A stretch of 64,000 bases of DNA from an uncultured Bacteroidales bacterium. GTDB taxonomy: Bacteria; Bacteroidota; Bacteroidia; Bacteroidales; UBA932. Position 1 is the stretch's first letter; each line of letters opens with the position of its first letter. Below are positions 35,362 through 44,708 of this stretch, piece by piece. Made by a program: the position numbers and the translations under genes. The notes under the pieces were generated by a model. That model was not told the origin of the DNA. It searched no databases and worked only from the letters and a program-made list of their open reading frames with translations. Where the stretch lies: contig CAKUVA010000008.1 of NCBI GenBank assembly GCA_934693135.1, positions 3,566 through 67,565 on the forward strand. Direction: 5' to 3'.

Positions 35362-37953
35362 TTATTGTTCTAATGCGGCTTTACAACGTGCATAGAGCAG
35401 TTCGTAGTGAGCTCGGTCCTCAGTGGGAGCTGAACTTCTGCGAGATCCGGCAAGTGTTTTCACCTTGTTTATAAATGCGATTCTGTAACTGTTGGTCTCA
35501 TCTATGTTTAGAATTGATACCGACGGCTGATATGGTTTGTTTCCTTCGCCAAGATTCTCGAAACAATCATCCCAACCACACCAAAGATGTTCACTGTCAA
35601 TATTTTCTTTTTCTGTATCTTCAGCATTGTCCACAAACGTCTTTGTAAGCATGGATTTTATCTCCTTGGATGAATATGTGAGGATTTCTCTCTGCAGGGT
35701 CTTCTCTTCAGTGGTCAATTTGCGGCCCGCAATAGAAGATGCGAACAACTCGGAATACAAGTCGTCATAATAGTTCTTTATGGTATAAACATTTTCTGCA
35801 CCAGCTACAGCCGAAGCTCGCATAACATTCTCAGGAACTGTAGAGGCTAATGTCCTTGCTGCATTCATGCATATCTTGTTGGATTCAGGCATAGCAAGAG
35901 GGAGCCATGAGGTGATGTTAGAATCATTTATCCAGGCTGACTTGCTGAGCTGGCCGATTACCCATTTGAGAGATGCTTTTTGTGTCTTCGCAGATACTGG
36001 AGCGGCAGGTTTGACTTCAGAACCGACCTTGACTTGGTTGAGGTAAATACCACCTATCTGTGCCATTACATGGCCTATGTATCTGTTGAACTGGTTGGTA
36101 AGCTGATAGTATAGATCCTTTCTATGGGTGAACTCAGGATCTGCATTTCCAATCCAATCATTTATGTTCGGTAATATATACTTCAAGTTTGCGATACCAT
36201 AGTCACTTGCCTTTATCGGATTGTCTCCGAGGTCTTCAGTTCTTGCACTCGGGTCATAAGCTCCGTATGCTGCGTAGCCTGAAACCTGCTGAGCTCCATA
36301 TCTGTACATAGGATCCCCAGCTTTTTCGTCAATGATTTTTTCTGCTATTCGATACTCATCCCAAATATTCTTGGCTCCTATCACAGGGGTATAAAGCCAT
36401 TTGATTGCATACAAGTCATATACTCCGAGTGATGGCGGAACAAGCTTCACACCCTTGTCTCCTGGCTGAGCCACATAATTAAAACGTGCGTAGTCCATGA
36501 TGGATGGTGTAGTACCATATTGTGCCGTAAATGCAGGGTCTCTCAGTGACTCTACCGGGTAGGCTGACGATGCTCCCATATTATGCATAAGTCCCAAGGT
36601 GTGACCTATTTCGTGCGAGATGACATATATGAGTGATTCATCAATGATTTCCTCAGGCATTTTCACAGCACGAACTTTCTCATCTACTTGAGCTGTCTGT
36701 ACGAACCTCCAGTTGTTAATTAGTTTTATGACATCATTGTACACTAAGACTGACGCATTAAGTATTTCTCCTGAAGCAGGATCTTTCCAACTTGGACCTC
36801 TTGCATTCATTGTCGCGTCTGGAACATAGCGCAGACATGAATACTTTAGATTGTCAGGGTCGAATTCAGGGTCCTCTTCAGCAGTAGGGAAGTCGCGGAC
36901 CTGCATAACATCTTTGAGCCCGATAGCCTCGAAGGCTGCGTTCCATGCAAGCACTCCCTTGCGAATAGGCTCTTTCCAATTTTCAGGGAAAGAGTCATCA
37001 ATATACCATATAATAGGCTTTTTAACGGTAGTGGTTTTTCCTGCGAGCCATGCTGTAGTATCTGAAAGCTCAAGCCTCCATTTAGAAACTAAGTTATAAC
37101 TTCTGAAACCATCCTCTGCCGAAGAAATGTCATATTTTGCATTGCCTTCACCTGGTCCTACGGGGAAAACACCAATGCGCAAATCTTGGATTCGAGCGGG
37201 CATTGGTTTTTCAGGAAGGAGAAGGAATGATACTGTGTATTCGATGCTGCCGGAACCTACTTTCCCCTTGAATCCGAGGAATGATTTCGTGAAGTCTACA
37301 TTGGAATGTACTTTTACGGAAGCGTTGTCCTTGAATACCTTCATGTCTCCGAACCAAGTCGTTTTTTCTTCAGTACTTTTGGCTATGGAAAAATTAGTAC
37401 CTTTCGGGGCTGCTCCATTAACGAGTCCGGTTACATCGAAGATTACGGCAGAACTATCCTTGCTTTTGGCAGTTACGGCAATTCTTCTTAGGACTTTTGG
37501 AATGTAGCTGCGTCTGAGGGCTTCAGTCATTTTGGGGTCAGTGCTTGTAGCATTCGTTCCAGGAATGCTTAAGACCACAAGACTATCCACAAGGTCTATT
37601 TGGAACCATGTGGGATCATTGTACTTATAGCCAACGTTGACATACGAAGGATTGCTACCTGCTGTGATTGTACCGCCTACTGCCATTTTTCGGCCCATAA
37701 GTTCCTTAGGCATCTCCAGATAAATCTTATCCTTTGAGGTGCGATATAAGCTGAATGTCTCGCCTTTGGCAGAAACTTTCACATCTTTCATCAGCTTGTC
37801 ATATGCCGAGACCTTCTTTTTAGGTGTGGGCTTCGGTGCCGCTACTTCAGTAGTTGCCTTTTTTTTCTTTTTAGCAGTTTTGGTCGCAGCTTCGCCGGGA
37901 CATGGCATTAGTATCGCAGCGGCAAGTATGGTGAGAATTATATTTTTTGTCAT
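35362..37953 (-). CDS. Zinc-dependent metalloprotease (DUF5117/DUF4953 type)
   Basis: The 863-residue exported protein has a signal peptide (IILTILAAAILMPCPGEA), a Lys-rich linker, a DUF5118/DUF5117-like region and the catalytic domain with HEIGHTLGLMHN (HExxH at 447-451, third ligand His at 457), followed by the met-turn region SIMDYARFNYV. The family is common next to SusC/SusD systems in Bacteroidota and is thought to digest proteins at the cell surface. It is 13 bases after the FISUMP lipoprotein gene in the same train. Cys-18 (PCPG) could be read as a lipobox but the context is poor; secretion seems likelier. Confidence 0.9.
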   Translation of the reverse strand: MTKNIILTILAAAILMPCPGEAATKTAKKKKKATTEVAAPKPTPKKKVSAYDKLMKDVKVSAKGETFSLYRTSKDKIYLEMPKELMGRKMAVGGTITAGSNPSYVNVGYKYNDPTWFQIDLVDSLVVLSIPGTNATSTDPKMTEALRRSYIPKVLRRIAVTAKSKDSSAVIFDVTGLVNGAAPKGTNFSIAKSTEEKTTWFGDMKVFKDNASVKVHSNVDFTKSFLGFKGKVGSGSIEYTVSFLLLPEKPMPARIQDLRIGVFPVGPGEGNAKYDISSAEDGFRSYNLVSKWRLELSDTTAWLAGKTTTVKKPIIWYIDDSFPENWKEPIRKGVLAWNAAFEAIGLKDVMQVRDFPTAEEDPEFDPDNLKYSCLRYVPDATMNARGPSWKDPASGEILNASVLVYNDVIKLINNWRFVQTAQVDEKVRAVKMPEEIIDESLIYVISHEIGHTLGLMHNMGASSAYPVESLRDPAFTAQYGTTPSIMDYARFNYVAQPGDKGVKLVPPSLGVYDLYAIKWLYTPVIGAKNIWDEYRIAEKIIDEKAGDPMYRYGAQQVSGYAAYGAYDPSARTEDLGDNPIKASDYGIANLKYILPNINDWIGNADPEFTHRKDLYYQLTNQFNRYIGHVMAQIGGIYLNQVKVGSEVKPAAPVSAKTQKASLKWVIGQLSKSAWINDSNITSWLPLAMPESNKICMNAARTLASTVPENVMRASAVAGAENVYTIKNYYDDLYSELFASSIAGRKLTTEEKTLQREILTYSSKEIKSMLTKTFVDNAEDTEKENIDSEHLWCGWDDCFENLGEGNKPYQPSVSILNIDETNSYRIAFINKVKTLAGSRRSSAPTEDRAHYELLYARCKAALEQ

Positions 37954-37966
37954 ATTACGTCTGTGC

Positions 37967-39919
37967 TTATTTATCCCTTACGCAGCGTATGCAGAATGCT
38001 TCCCACTGGGGTGTTGTATTAGTTACACCATTAGTATATGTGTTTGCAATACCTTTGTCTACTTTTGCTGCAGTAGTTTTAGAAGGAACACTTGAGAGAC
38101 TGAGGGAGTAAGTTGAGCAATAGTTCGTGGAAGTGTTAGTTACAGCAACACTTCCTCCAGTATATGAGTTTGTCGGAAATACTACTTGGTATTTTGTGCT
38201 GAAAGTCATTTGGATGGACTTATATTGCTTTGTAATTTTAGATGTGACCTTACCGGTTGACATTAGATAGAATTCCTGTTCTCCATCAGTATATTTCACA
38301 TATCTGCTCTTTCCGTCATTTGATTTGATATCTGTCCCATCGAAGTTGCCATATTCTATTCCGGCTGCTCCAGTTTTTATGAGATCGTTGACATCATCAA
38401 GTGTCGGAAGTCTCCATGCTTTCTCTCCTGCGGCTACCTTGACGAGTGAGCACGGATCATTTTCCCCATCAAATGATGTAGAACCCTGCCATGAGAAATA
38501 CCCATCTTCTGAGGCCAAAGGAGTTTCTGTTACAGTCGTTCCAGAAACTTTGTATACAGGGTGACTTCTCCATGCGGTAGACATTGAAGACATGGATGAG
38601 AAGAAATTGTCAGTTCCATTCTTCAAAGTCTGCCCGTCTGCAGTGCCATCTTGGAATTTTCCAGTTCCCGGGATAGGAATTTGGACAAGATTTGTCGGCT
38701 TGATTCTAGAAAGCCAATCATCGTTGGAATCGTATGCAGCTATGGCGTCAGCATTACCAAACTTGAAGTACAGACCGATATCTTGCTTATCACCTATTTT
38801 ATAGGTTTTTCCAGTATTGTCGTATACAAGATACCCTTTCGACCACTCTACTTTGAATCGAGTTGAAGAGGCTTTGACGACTGTTCCACTTGTAAAATCA
38901 AGAGTGAATGAAGATATTCGTGACTTGCTGAAAGCGACAGCTTTCTTGCTGGTATCGAATACTTTTCTATAAGCTGCTCCGTCTGAAGTATATATTGTAA
39001 CTTCGATGCTCTTCATGCCTGTTGTACTATGGTTCGCCACGAAGCATACTGTAGCGCCATTATCAGCAGTATAATCTATCGTTCCGCCTGAAAGTGAGAT
39101 ATCGAAACGACTATCACCGGAAGTCCAGTTTCCTACGACAGCCATGGTGTCTGCCAGTGAGATGAGATTGTCTCCTCTTAAGCCACGTTGAGGTGTTCCT
39201 GTTGATGAAGATGTAGCGTTAAATTCAGTGAGAATGTTTACTTTGCTGATAGTCGCCTTGGATACATCTGGAAGTCCTGTCAATGTCATTTTTACAAGTC
39301 CTGCAAGAGGCGTGAGTTTGACAGGATTTACGAAATCAACAGAAACAATATCCTTTCCTGAAGCTACTGCAGCTTTCGCTTTTTCCGAAAGTGCGAGCCT
39401 CTGCGATACCATAGGAAGGTTTGCTGGGGTCAATGTCGAAGAAAGAGTTTGAATCTTAGGTACGGCTACTTTTACTATGCTATTGTCTGTAATAGTATCA
39501 TGTCTGGTTTCTTTTGAACTGACGTATGTGCTTATGAATGCACTATCTACCAGAGTAACAGCTCCTTTAGGATATGAGATGAGCATGTAGTCATGAGCTG
39601 TTTTTTCGAAAAGCACGGACTTCTTCGAGGCTCCCATTGACGTCGGTTTGTCTGATGAAACAGTGACTTTTTCAGTCTCTCCGTCTATGGTTATGTCATG
39701 GAAGTCGAACACATCGTTCTCATCCCAATAGATGTAACGTGACGGAGCCTCATCTTCTTTGAAGAAAGACTTGGTCATCGGATCAGAAGCTGTGGCTGTG
39801 AAACTATATAATGTTCCGCTGTTATCGACAAACTTGTCTATGTTAGGCGTTTCGTTTTCCTTGGTGCATCCTGCGATGACAGCTGCAAGAGCGAAGAATG
39901 AAATATATTTTGTTCTCAT
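37967..39919 (-). CDS. Surface lipoprotein with fimbrillin-like N-terminus and FISUMP-like C-terminus
   Basis: The 650-residue lipoprotein (FALAAVIAGCTKE, Cys at 18) begins like fimbrillin/Mfa-type proteins (LYSFTATASDPMTKSFF, DENDVFDFHD, LTPLAGLVKMTLTG). The C-terminal third (DQDIGLYFKFGN-like, KAWRLPTLDDVNDLI, EAFCIRCVRDK) is typical of FISUMP / DUF1566-like surface domains. Such proteins are displayed on the surface and are taken to bind substrate or matrix. It has an unusually good Shine-Dalgarno (39926-39932) overlapping the stop of the preceding gene. Ser/Thr richness suits O-glycosylation. Confidence 0.75.
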   Translation of the reverse strand: MRTKYISFFALAAVIAGCTKENETPNIDKFVDNSGTLYSFTATASDPMTKSFFKEDEAPSRYIYWDENDVFDFHDITIDGETEKVTVSSDKPTSMGASKKSVLFEKTAHDYMLISYPKGAVTLVDSAFISTYVSSKETRHDTITDNSIVKVAVPKIQTLSSTLTPANLPMVSQRLALSEKAKAAVASGKDIVSVDFVNPVKLTPLAGLVKMTLTGLPDVSKATISKVNILTEFNATSSSTGTPQRGLRGDNLISLADTMAVVGNWTSGDSRFDISLSGGTIDYTADNGATVCFVANHSTTGMKSIEVTIYTSDGAAYRKVFDTSKKAVAFSKSRISSFTLDFTSGTVVKASSTRFKVEWSKGYLVYDNTGKTYKIGDKQDIGLYFKFGNADAIAAYDSNDDWLSRIKPTNLVQIPIPGTGKFQDGTADGQTLKNGTDNFFSSMSSMSTAWRSHPVYKVSGTTVTETPLASEDGYFSWQGSTSFDGENDPCSLVKVAAGEKAWRLPTLDDVNDLIKTGAAGIEYGNFDGTDIKSNDGKSRYVKYTDGEQEFYLMSTGKVTSKITKQYKSIQMTFSTKYQVVFPTNSYTGGSVAVTNTSTNYCSTYSLSLSSVPSKTTAAKVDKGIANTYTNGVTNTTPQWEAFCIRCVRDK

Positions 39920-39925
39920 GATTAT

Positions 39926-39932
39926 CCTCCTT
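39926..39932 (-). promoter_or_regulatory. Strong Shine-Dalgarno overlapping an upstream stop codon
   Basis: On the minus strand AAGGAGG lies 6 bases before ATG 39919 and shares its first bases with the TAA stop of the Big-2 lipoprotein gene (TAAGGAGG). Strong SD sites are rare in Bacteroidota, so this one suggests coupled, high-level translation of the FISUMP lipoprotein. Confidence 0.65.
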
Positions 39933-40824
39933 ATTCATATTTTCCGTAATTGTCATCAGGGACTGTTGTACCTGTAGGCAGAACTTTTACTTTACATTCC
40001 GCTGTGAATCCTCCGTCCTTGGATGTAGCTTTCAGTACAGTCTCTCCCTCAATATTGCCGAGCAGGGTGACTGTTCCATCTTCTGACAATGTTACTGTAA
40101 GAATATTAGTGTCATAGTTCCATTCAACTTCTTTAATTGAACAATCCTGTGGAGTGAAAGATAGCTTCAGCTCTGTAAAAGGAATTCCCTCATAGAACTC
40201 TACACTTTCTGTTGACAAAGCAATACCTTCGCATGGAACTGATACTAATACCTTTACAGATGCTGTCTTGTTCCCGTCCACTGTTGTCGCAGTAATGTTA
40301 GCGCTTCCGCCTCCGACAGCTGAAACTTTTCCAGTGACATCTACGGTAGCTATATTCTCATCTGAAGATGTCCAAAGTACATTTTTGTTTATGGCATTTT
40401 CAGGAGTAACTATTGCCGAGAGTTGGTATGATTCGCCTTTCTTGAGTGTGATATCTTCTGTAGCTGACAATGTCACGCTTTCTGCATGATAGTCAGTCAC
40501 TGTTACAAGACATGAGGCACTTTTACCGCCATCTTCTGATGTGACTGTTATGGTAGCTGAGCCTTCTGAAAGACCCTTGACAAGACCATCGGCCACTGTT
40601 GCCACTGAAGGATTACCTGAGATCCATGATACCTTGGTGTCTGTAGCATTCTCGGGGAGGATTGTTACTGTCAAGGCAGACTCTTCTCCCACTTTCATAG
40701 AAAGTGCCGGTTGCGACAATTTGACGCTCTCAACGGCAACATCCTTCTTGCCTTCGCACCCTGTAATGGTCAATGCGATAGCTCCAAATGCGGCTATGAC
40801 CGCAAATAATCTGGACATTTTCAT
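39931..40824 (-). CDS. Lipoprotein with three Big-2 (Ig-like) domains
   Basis: The 297-residue lipoprotein (GAIALTITGCEG, Cys at 23) consists of three bacterial Ig-like repeats at about 32-110, 114-195 and 197-285. Each of the first two shows the Big-2 pattern 'L-x-V-G-E/K-x-x-L-x-x-x-V-x-P-E-N-A-T' then 'W-x-S-x-x-x-x-I-A-T-V' and G-x-A-x-I-T; the third is divergent. Such proteins act as stalks or binding modules at the cell surface. It sits 12 bases after the PKD-like gene in the SusC/SusD train, so probably belongs to the same surface complex. Confidence 0.88.
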   Translation of the reverse strand: MKMSRLFAVIAAFGAIALTITGCEGKKDVAVESVKLSQPALSMKVGEESALTVTILPENATDTKVSWISGNPSVATVADGLVKGLSEGSATITVTSEDGGKSASCLVTVTDYHAESVTLSATEDITLKKGESYQLSAIVTPENAINKNVLWTSSDENIATVDVTGKVSAVGGGSANITATTVDGNKTASVKVLVSVPCEGIALSTESVEFYEGIPFTELKLSFTPQDCSIKEVEWNYDTNILTVTLSEDGTVTLLGNIEGETVLKATSKDGGFTAECKVKVLPTGTTVPDDNYGKYE

Positions 40825-40836
40825 ATTGATAAGATT

Positions 40837-42348
40837 TTAATTTATTCTGTATTTATATATTACACTTGCAGGGTCATCGCAAATTCCCTCATATTTAGCG
40901 ACCATAGTGTCGTCAGAAAACCTGAAGACATAAAGGCTTCCTTTGTGTTCTCCACTTCTGGAAGGATTGTAGGTGGCGACATAGAGCAAATTTTCGCCTG
41001 TATGAGCATTACGTCCCATGTGATTCGTCGCAATGTCTCGTATAATTTCTCCGGATGGAACATTAATCGCTGGCCTAATTCCAGGAGCGGATGTAAGATT
41101 CCATCGGTAAATGGCATTGTCATAAGTGTAGTAAACATCAGAGGATGACAATGTTCCAATTATCTTGGAATTGCGGTCCATCTTCAAATCCGATGATGTG
41201 AACTTATGTTCAATGTCTATAGTATTATTGTTTTCATCTTTTGTAGTTCCCCAATATGTCCAAGACAGATTGCCCTGCTTTATCATGTAGGACGTTTTGT
41301 CTGTTTTGTTGCGGAACAATACGCATATCATGTTCGTGCCTGAAGAACGAGCTACTCCTACATTAACTACTTCCCATCCATCCTCGGACATTGTCTTTAC
41401 TCCAGCGGAAGATGTTTTTCTCATGCCAATCTGATCGGCATTGAAAAAGTAGGGGACTCTGACAGTTTTTGCGGTTTCTGAGGTACCTTTATTAACGGCA
41501 GATATTATTCTGTCTACTCGATATGGAACGTCTGTCATCTCATTTATGAAACCTCCGTTCAAGTCATATCGGAATACTCTGTTGTCAGCAGATCTGAAGA
41601 AACATCCGAATGATGCTTTATCTTCGGCATATTCGCCTCCAAATTCTACGCAGTGGGTGCCATAAGAGGACATCTTCACAGTCATGAAAAGTTCAAGGGT
41701 CTTGCAATCCATGTGATAAATTGTACCATTTTCATCATTTGTTGCGATTACAAGGCCTGAATAGACTGTCCCTTTATATGAATTGTGACCAATGTACATT
41801 CCTGTACCATTTTTGAGAGTCATCCCTTCAACACTGAATATATTACTGAAAACCTGCTGCTCTCCTTTCACGATGTCTTCCTGTGTCAACGTTTTTACGA
41901 ATGCGAGCGATCCATTGCCTTCACTATCGTTGCTAAGTATTGCTACACCTTCATCATAGCCAGAATTGACATTGAGAGTGAAGTATTTGAATTTTATGGA
42001 TTCACCATTATCCACCTTTAGTCTTAAAATGAATGAACCGACTTTGGAAAATTTATAATCGATGGTTCTGGATTCGGAAATGACCTCCATTGTATCGAAT
42101 TTATGGTCGCTTATCTGCGTACCATCTTTAGGTTTTCCATAAGCCCATTCGCAAGTAAAGTCTTTGGAACTTGCAATGTCAAGTCCAGTGTAGACAAGTT
42201 CGGTTCCGAGATTGACATTGATGGTGTCTGAAGCGGCATTCAATGTTATGGGAGCCAATTCTTTATATCCGTGAGGACTTACCTTGTAGCATCCTGCCAT
42301 TGTCAATGCGAAAGCGACTAAGGCTATAAATATTGATAATTTTCTCAT
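40837..42348 (-). CDS. PKD-like family lipoprotein
   Basis: The 503-residue lipoprotein (FALTMAGCYK, Cys at 20) starts with a PKD-like domain (LVYTGLDIASSKDFTCEWAY, YKFSKVGSFILRLKVDNG) and continues as a probable beta-propeller (repeated strands such as GTIYHMDCKTLELFM and NRVFRYDLNGGFINEM). This is the PKD-like family found with SusC/SusD/DUF4843 in many Bacteroidota peptide or glycan loci, where it is likely a surface-exposed binding lipoprotein. It follows the DUF4843 gene by 6 bases. Ligand unknown. Confidence 0.85.
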   Translation of the reverse strand: MRKLSIFIALVAFALTMAGCYKVSPHGYKELAPITLNAASDTINVNLGTELVYTGLDIASSKDFTCEWAYGKPKDGTQISDHKFDTMEVISESRTIDYKFSKVGSFILRLKVDNGESIKFKYFTLNVNSGYDEGVAILSNDSEGNGSLAFVKTLTQEDIVKGEQQVFSNIFSVEGMTLKNGTGMYIGHNSYKGTVYSGLVIATNDENGTIYHMDCKTLELFMTVKMSSYGTHCVEFGGEYAEDKASFGCFFRSADNRVFRYDLNGGFINEMTDVPYRVDRIISAVNKGTSETAKTVRVPYFFNADQIGMRKTSSAGVKTMSEDGWEVVNVGVARSSGTNMICVLFRNKTDKTSYMIKQGNLSWTYWGTTKDENNNTIDIEHKFTSSDLKMDRNSKIIGTLSSSDVYYTYDNAIYRWNLTSAPGIRPAINVPSGEIIRDIATNHMGRNAHTGENLLYVATYNPSRSGEHKGSLYVFRFSDDTMVAKYEGICDDPASVIYKYRIN

Positions 42349-42354
42349 CTTATT

Positions 42355-43269
42355 TTAGTTAAGGAATCCATATCTGCCGCTCATCGGATTACCCCATCCT
42401 ATACGGCTGTTTATATTAACTTTATCATCTCCCATTTCCTCGAAATATGGATCATCAGGATGTTCTGCATACCATTTGACGTAGTAATCATAAAGTGGCA
42501 TTGCTACATACTTTGCCCATGCTGCAGCGTATGCGTTTCTCCAGAATTTCTCTTCTCCTGTAGGGTTCTCCAGATTATATCCAAACTTTTCCACAGCGAA
42601 AGCATAGAATGTAGGGTTGGTCTCCTCTGTCGCATGGAAGTATTCAAGCAATTTACGAAATTTCTGTGGGTAGAAATTGCCCCAAGAAAAATCCCATCCG
42701 AGCGGAGCCTTGGCATTGCTGTGCCACCATGATGGACAAGTAGGCTCTCCGTCCGTAATATAAAATTTGTAGTAAGGTGTCAATATCTTGCCTGACGAAA
42801 GGCTATCAGGGGTACATGGCTTGAACTCTTCATTTTCAGATAGCTTGATTCCGATTAGAAGATACTTGTCAAGCATCTCTGGTTGGCGATGTATAGTTAT
42901 TGTGAATGACGCCTTGACTTCTCCAGCAGGTATTAACAGATTTTCCACATCGAAATCAGTTCCGAGCCTTGCAGTGGACACAGGAAGTGACGTGTTTCCA
43001 GTGGAAAAAGTCTCACCTTCTTCAGCATTGAAATACTCTATAGCGAATTCCCTATCTCGGTCGGACGGCTCTCCCGTTATATGAACCTCTTGCGTGATCG
43101 TTATCTCATCTTCTGGAATCAACGCAAAAGAGGATGATTTCGTCTGTAGGCTTTCTTCAATGTATATCATCGGAGTTTGATCGGTGTCATACATCAGCCA
43201 AGTACCCTTGCAAGATACGGCAATTAGTGCCACAGCAAATAGTAAATATATGTTTTTCATCATTTTCAT
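42355..43269 (-). CDS. DUF4843 lipoprotein
   Basis: The 304-residue lipoprotein (FAVALIAVSCKG, Cys at 20) matches DUF4843: an N-terminal beta-sandwich with MYDTDQTPMIYIEE, a middle part with TARLGTDFDVENLLIPAGE and KYLLIGIKLSENEEF, and an aromatic C-terminus (DFSWGNFYPQKF, WAEHPDD-like). The family accompanies SusD and is presumed to be a surface cofactor of the uptake complex. The start overlaps the SusD stop by one base (TAATG), showing tight translational coupling. Internal ATGs at 43263 and 43260 are alternatives. Confidence 0.88.
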   Translation of the reverse strand: MKMMKNIYLLFAVALIAVSCKGTWLMYDTDQTPMIYIEESLQTKSSSFALIPEDEITITQEVHITGEPSDRDREFAIEYFNAEEGETFSTGNTSLPVSTARLGTDFDVENLLIPAGEVKASFTITIHRQPEMLDKYLLIGIKLSENEEFKPCTPDSLSSGKILTPYYKFYITDGEPTCPSWWHSNAKAPLGWDFSWGNFYPQKFRKLLEYFHATEETNPTFYAFAVEKFGYNLENPTGEEKFWRNAYAAAWAKYVAMPLYDYYVKWYAEHPDDPYFEEMGDDKVNINSRIGWGNPMSGRYGFLN

Positions 43270-44696
43270 TAATCCAGATTGTTTCTACTTTGATCTTCTT
43301 CGTCAGGAATAGGAATTGTATAAGTAGCTGGGGACTTTCCACTGAGAGTAGTACCTGTCGCTGTATTTATATCCATTCCGAGTTTTTTCATCTCATGCCA
43401 GGTGAATCCTTCACCATAAAACTCTTTCCGTCTTTCCTTAAATAACATGTCATAGTCCAGCTTGCCATCTTCTATTGGATGGAGCCCGCGAGTTTCTATC
43501 ACAGCATTGAAATATTCTGTTGCAAGTCTAGGATTGCTGTCCATGTAATACTCTGCCATTATGTAGTACATTTCAGGAATCCTTAAGATATTTATTCCCA
43601 AGATATTTTTTCCGGAATATTGGTTACCGCTTGCTGTTGAAGTATTGGAGATCTTTGTGAGCTTGTCAGCTCCACTATCGAACCATGATGAAACACGATA
43701 GTCGGTACTGACCCCTGATCCTTCTTCGTAGAGTGTCTTCCAGTCAGAGGCTAAGAAAATTGTCGTGTTCACTTTTGATATGCCGAAGAGGTTTCCGAAT
43801 GTTGAATGACATTTAAGGGAGTACAATCCGAAAATCGTTTCGTTCAGATCAAGGACACCACCTTCACTCTGTACAAAGGTACTCAATGGACGGAATGAGA
43901 ACTTTTTGCTATCTATTACTTTTTGGGCATAGATTGCAGCATTATCCAAATCCCCTTTTGTCCAATATACTCTTGCAAGTAAAGCCTGTACTGCGTATAA
44001 GTTCATGTGCGTTATTCTGGCATCTGTGAAGCCACCAGCTGAATTTGTTCTGGTTTCTGGAATTAGTTCCATATCTTCACCCATCATGCCTTCGGCTTTC
44101 TTCAGGTCTTCGATTATTTGCTCGTATACTTGATCTAATGAAGAGTATGGCGTGATATCGAAAGAATATGTCTTCACATATGGGATAGCTTTCGCCTTCA
44201 ATGTTTCTGGAGCCCAGAATGGAGGACCGAAATATCTCACGAGATCGAAATGCAGCATAGCTCTTAAAGCAAGAGCTTCTCCATAATAAAGTCCTGAGTA
44301 CTTAAATTTTCCAGTGCCGTCTTCTTCGGCATGCATGATAATATTGTTAAGGTGGTTTATAGCTGAGTATTCTTCAGTCCAAATAGATTTTTTAGCTGAC
44401 ATTGGGCCATTGGTCTCCCATTCAGCAGTAGCGAAATTTCCATATATGTAATTAGCAGTTGCTGTCAGATTCTGGCACATTACATCTGGGATGAGAGTAA
44501 GTACTCCCGCATAAGTTTTCTCGGATGAACCAAGTTCACTATATACACCATAAAGGGCATCTTCATACCCTTCTGCACTAGTGAACATATCCTTATCGAA
44601 CACTTCACCCTTTGGATTGACATCAAGAAAACTTGCGCATCCTGAAAGGGTAGTGACTATCAGGATTGAAGAAAAATATGTTGAAAATCTTTTCAT
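43269..44696 (-). CDS. RagB/SusD-family nutrient-binding lipoprotein
   Basis: The 475-residue protein has a lipobox (VTTLSGCAS, Cys at 20), the family opening FLDVNPKGEVFDKDMFTSAE, TPR-like helices (ALLARVYWTKGDLDNAAIYA) and the closing RRKEFYGEGFTWHEMKKLG segment. SusD proteins form a lid over the SusC transporter and capture substrate at the outer membrane. It lies 12 bases after susC. The accompanying zinc protease and lack of glycoside hydrolases suggest a peptide or protein substrate, closer to RagAB than to a starch system; this is inference. Confidence 0.95.
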   Translation of the reverse strand: MKRFSTYFSSILIVTTLSGCASFLDVNPKGEVFDKDMFTSAEGYEDALYGVYSELGSSEKTYAGVLTLIPDVMCQNLTATANYIYGNFATAEWETNGPMSAKKSIWTEEYSAINHLNNIIMHAEEDGTGKFKYSGLYYGEALALRAMLHFDLVRYFGPPFWAPETLKAKAIPYVKTYSFDITPYSSLDQVYEQIIEDLKKAEGMMGEDMELIPETRTNSAGGFTDARITHMNLYAVQALLARVYWTKGDLDNAAIYAQKVIDSKKFSFRPLSTFVQSEGGVLDLNETIFGLYSLKCHSTFGNLFGISKVNTTIFLASDWKTLYEEGSGVSTDYRVSSWFDSGADKLTKISNTSTASGNQYSGKNILGINILRIPEMYYIMAEYYMDSNPRLATEYFNAVIETRGLHPIEDGKLDYDMLFKERRKEFYGEGFTWHEMKKLGMDINTATGTTLSGKSPATYTIPIPDEEDQSRNNLD

Positions 44697-44708
44697 GATG
44701 CTTGTTGT

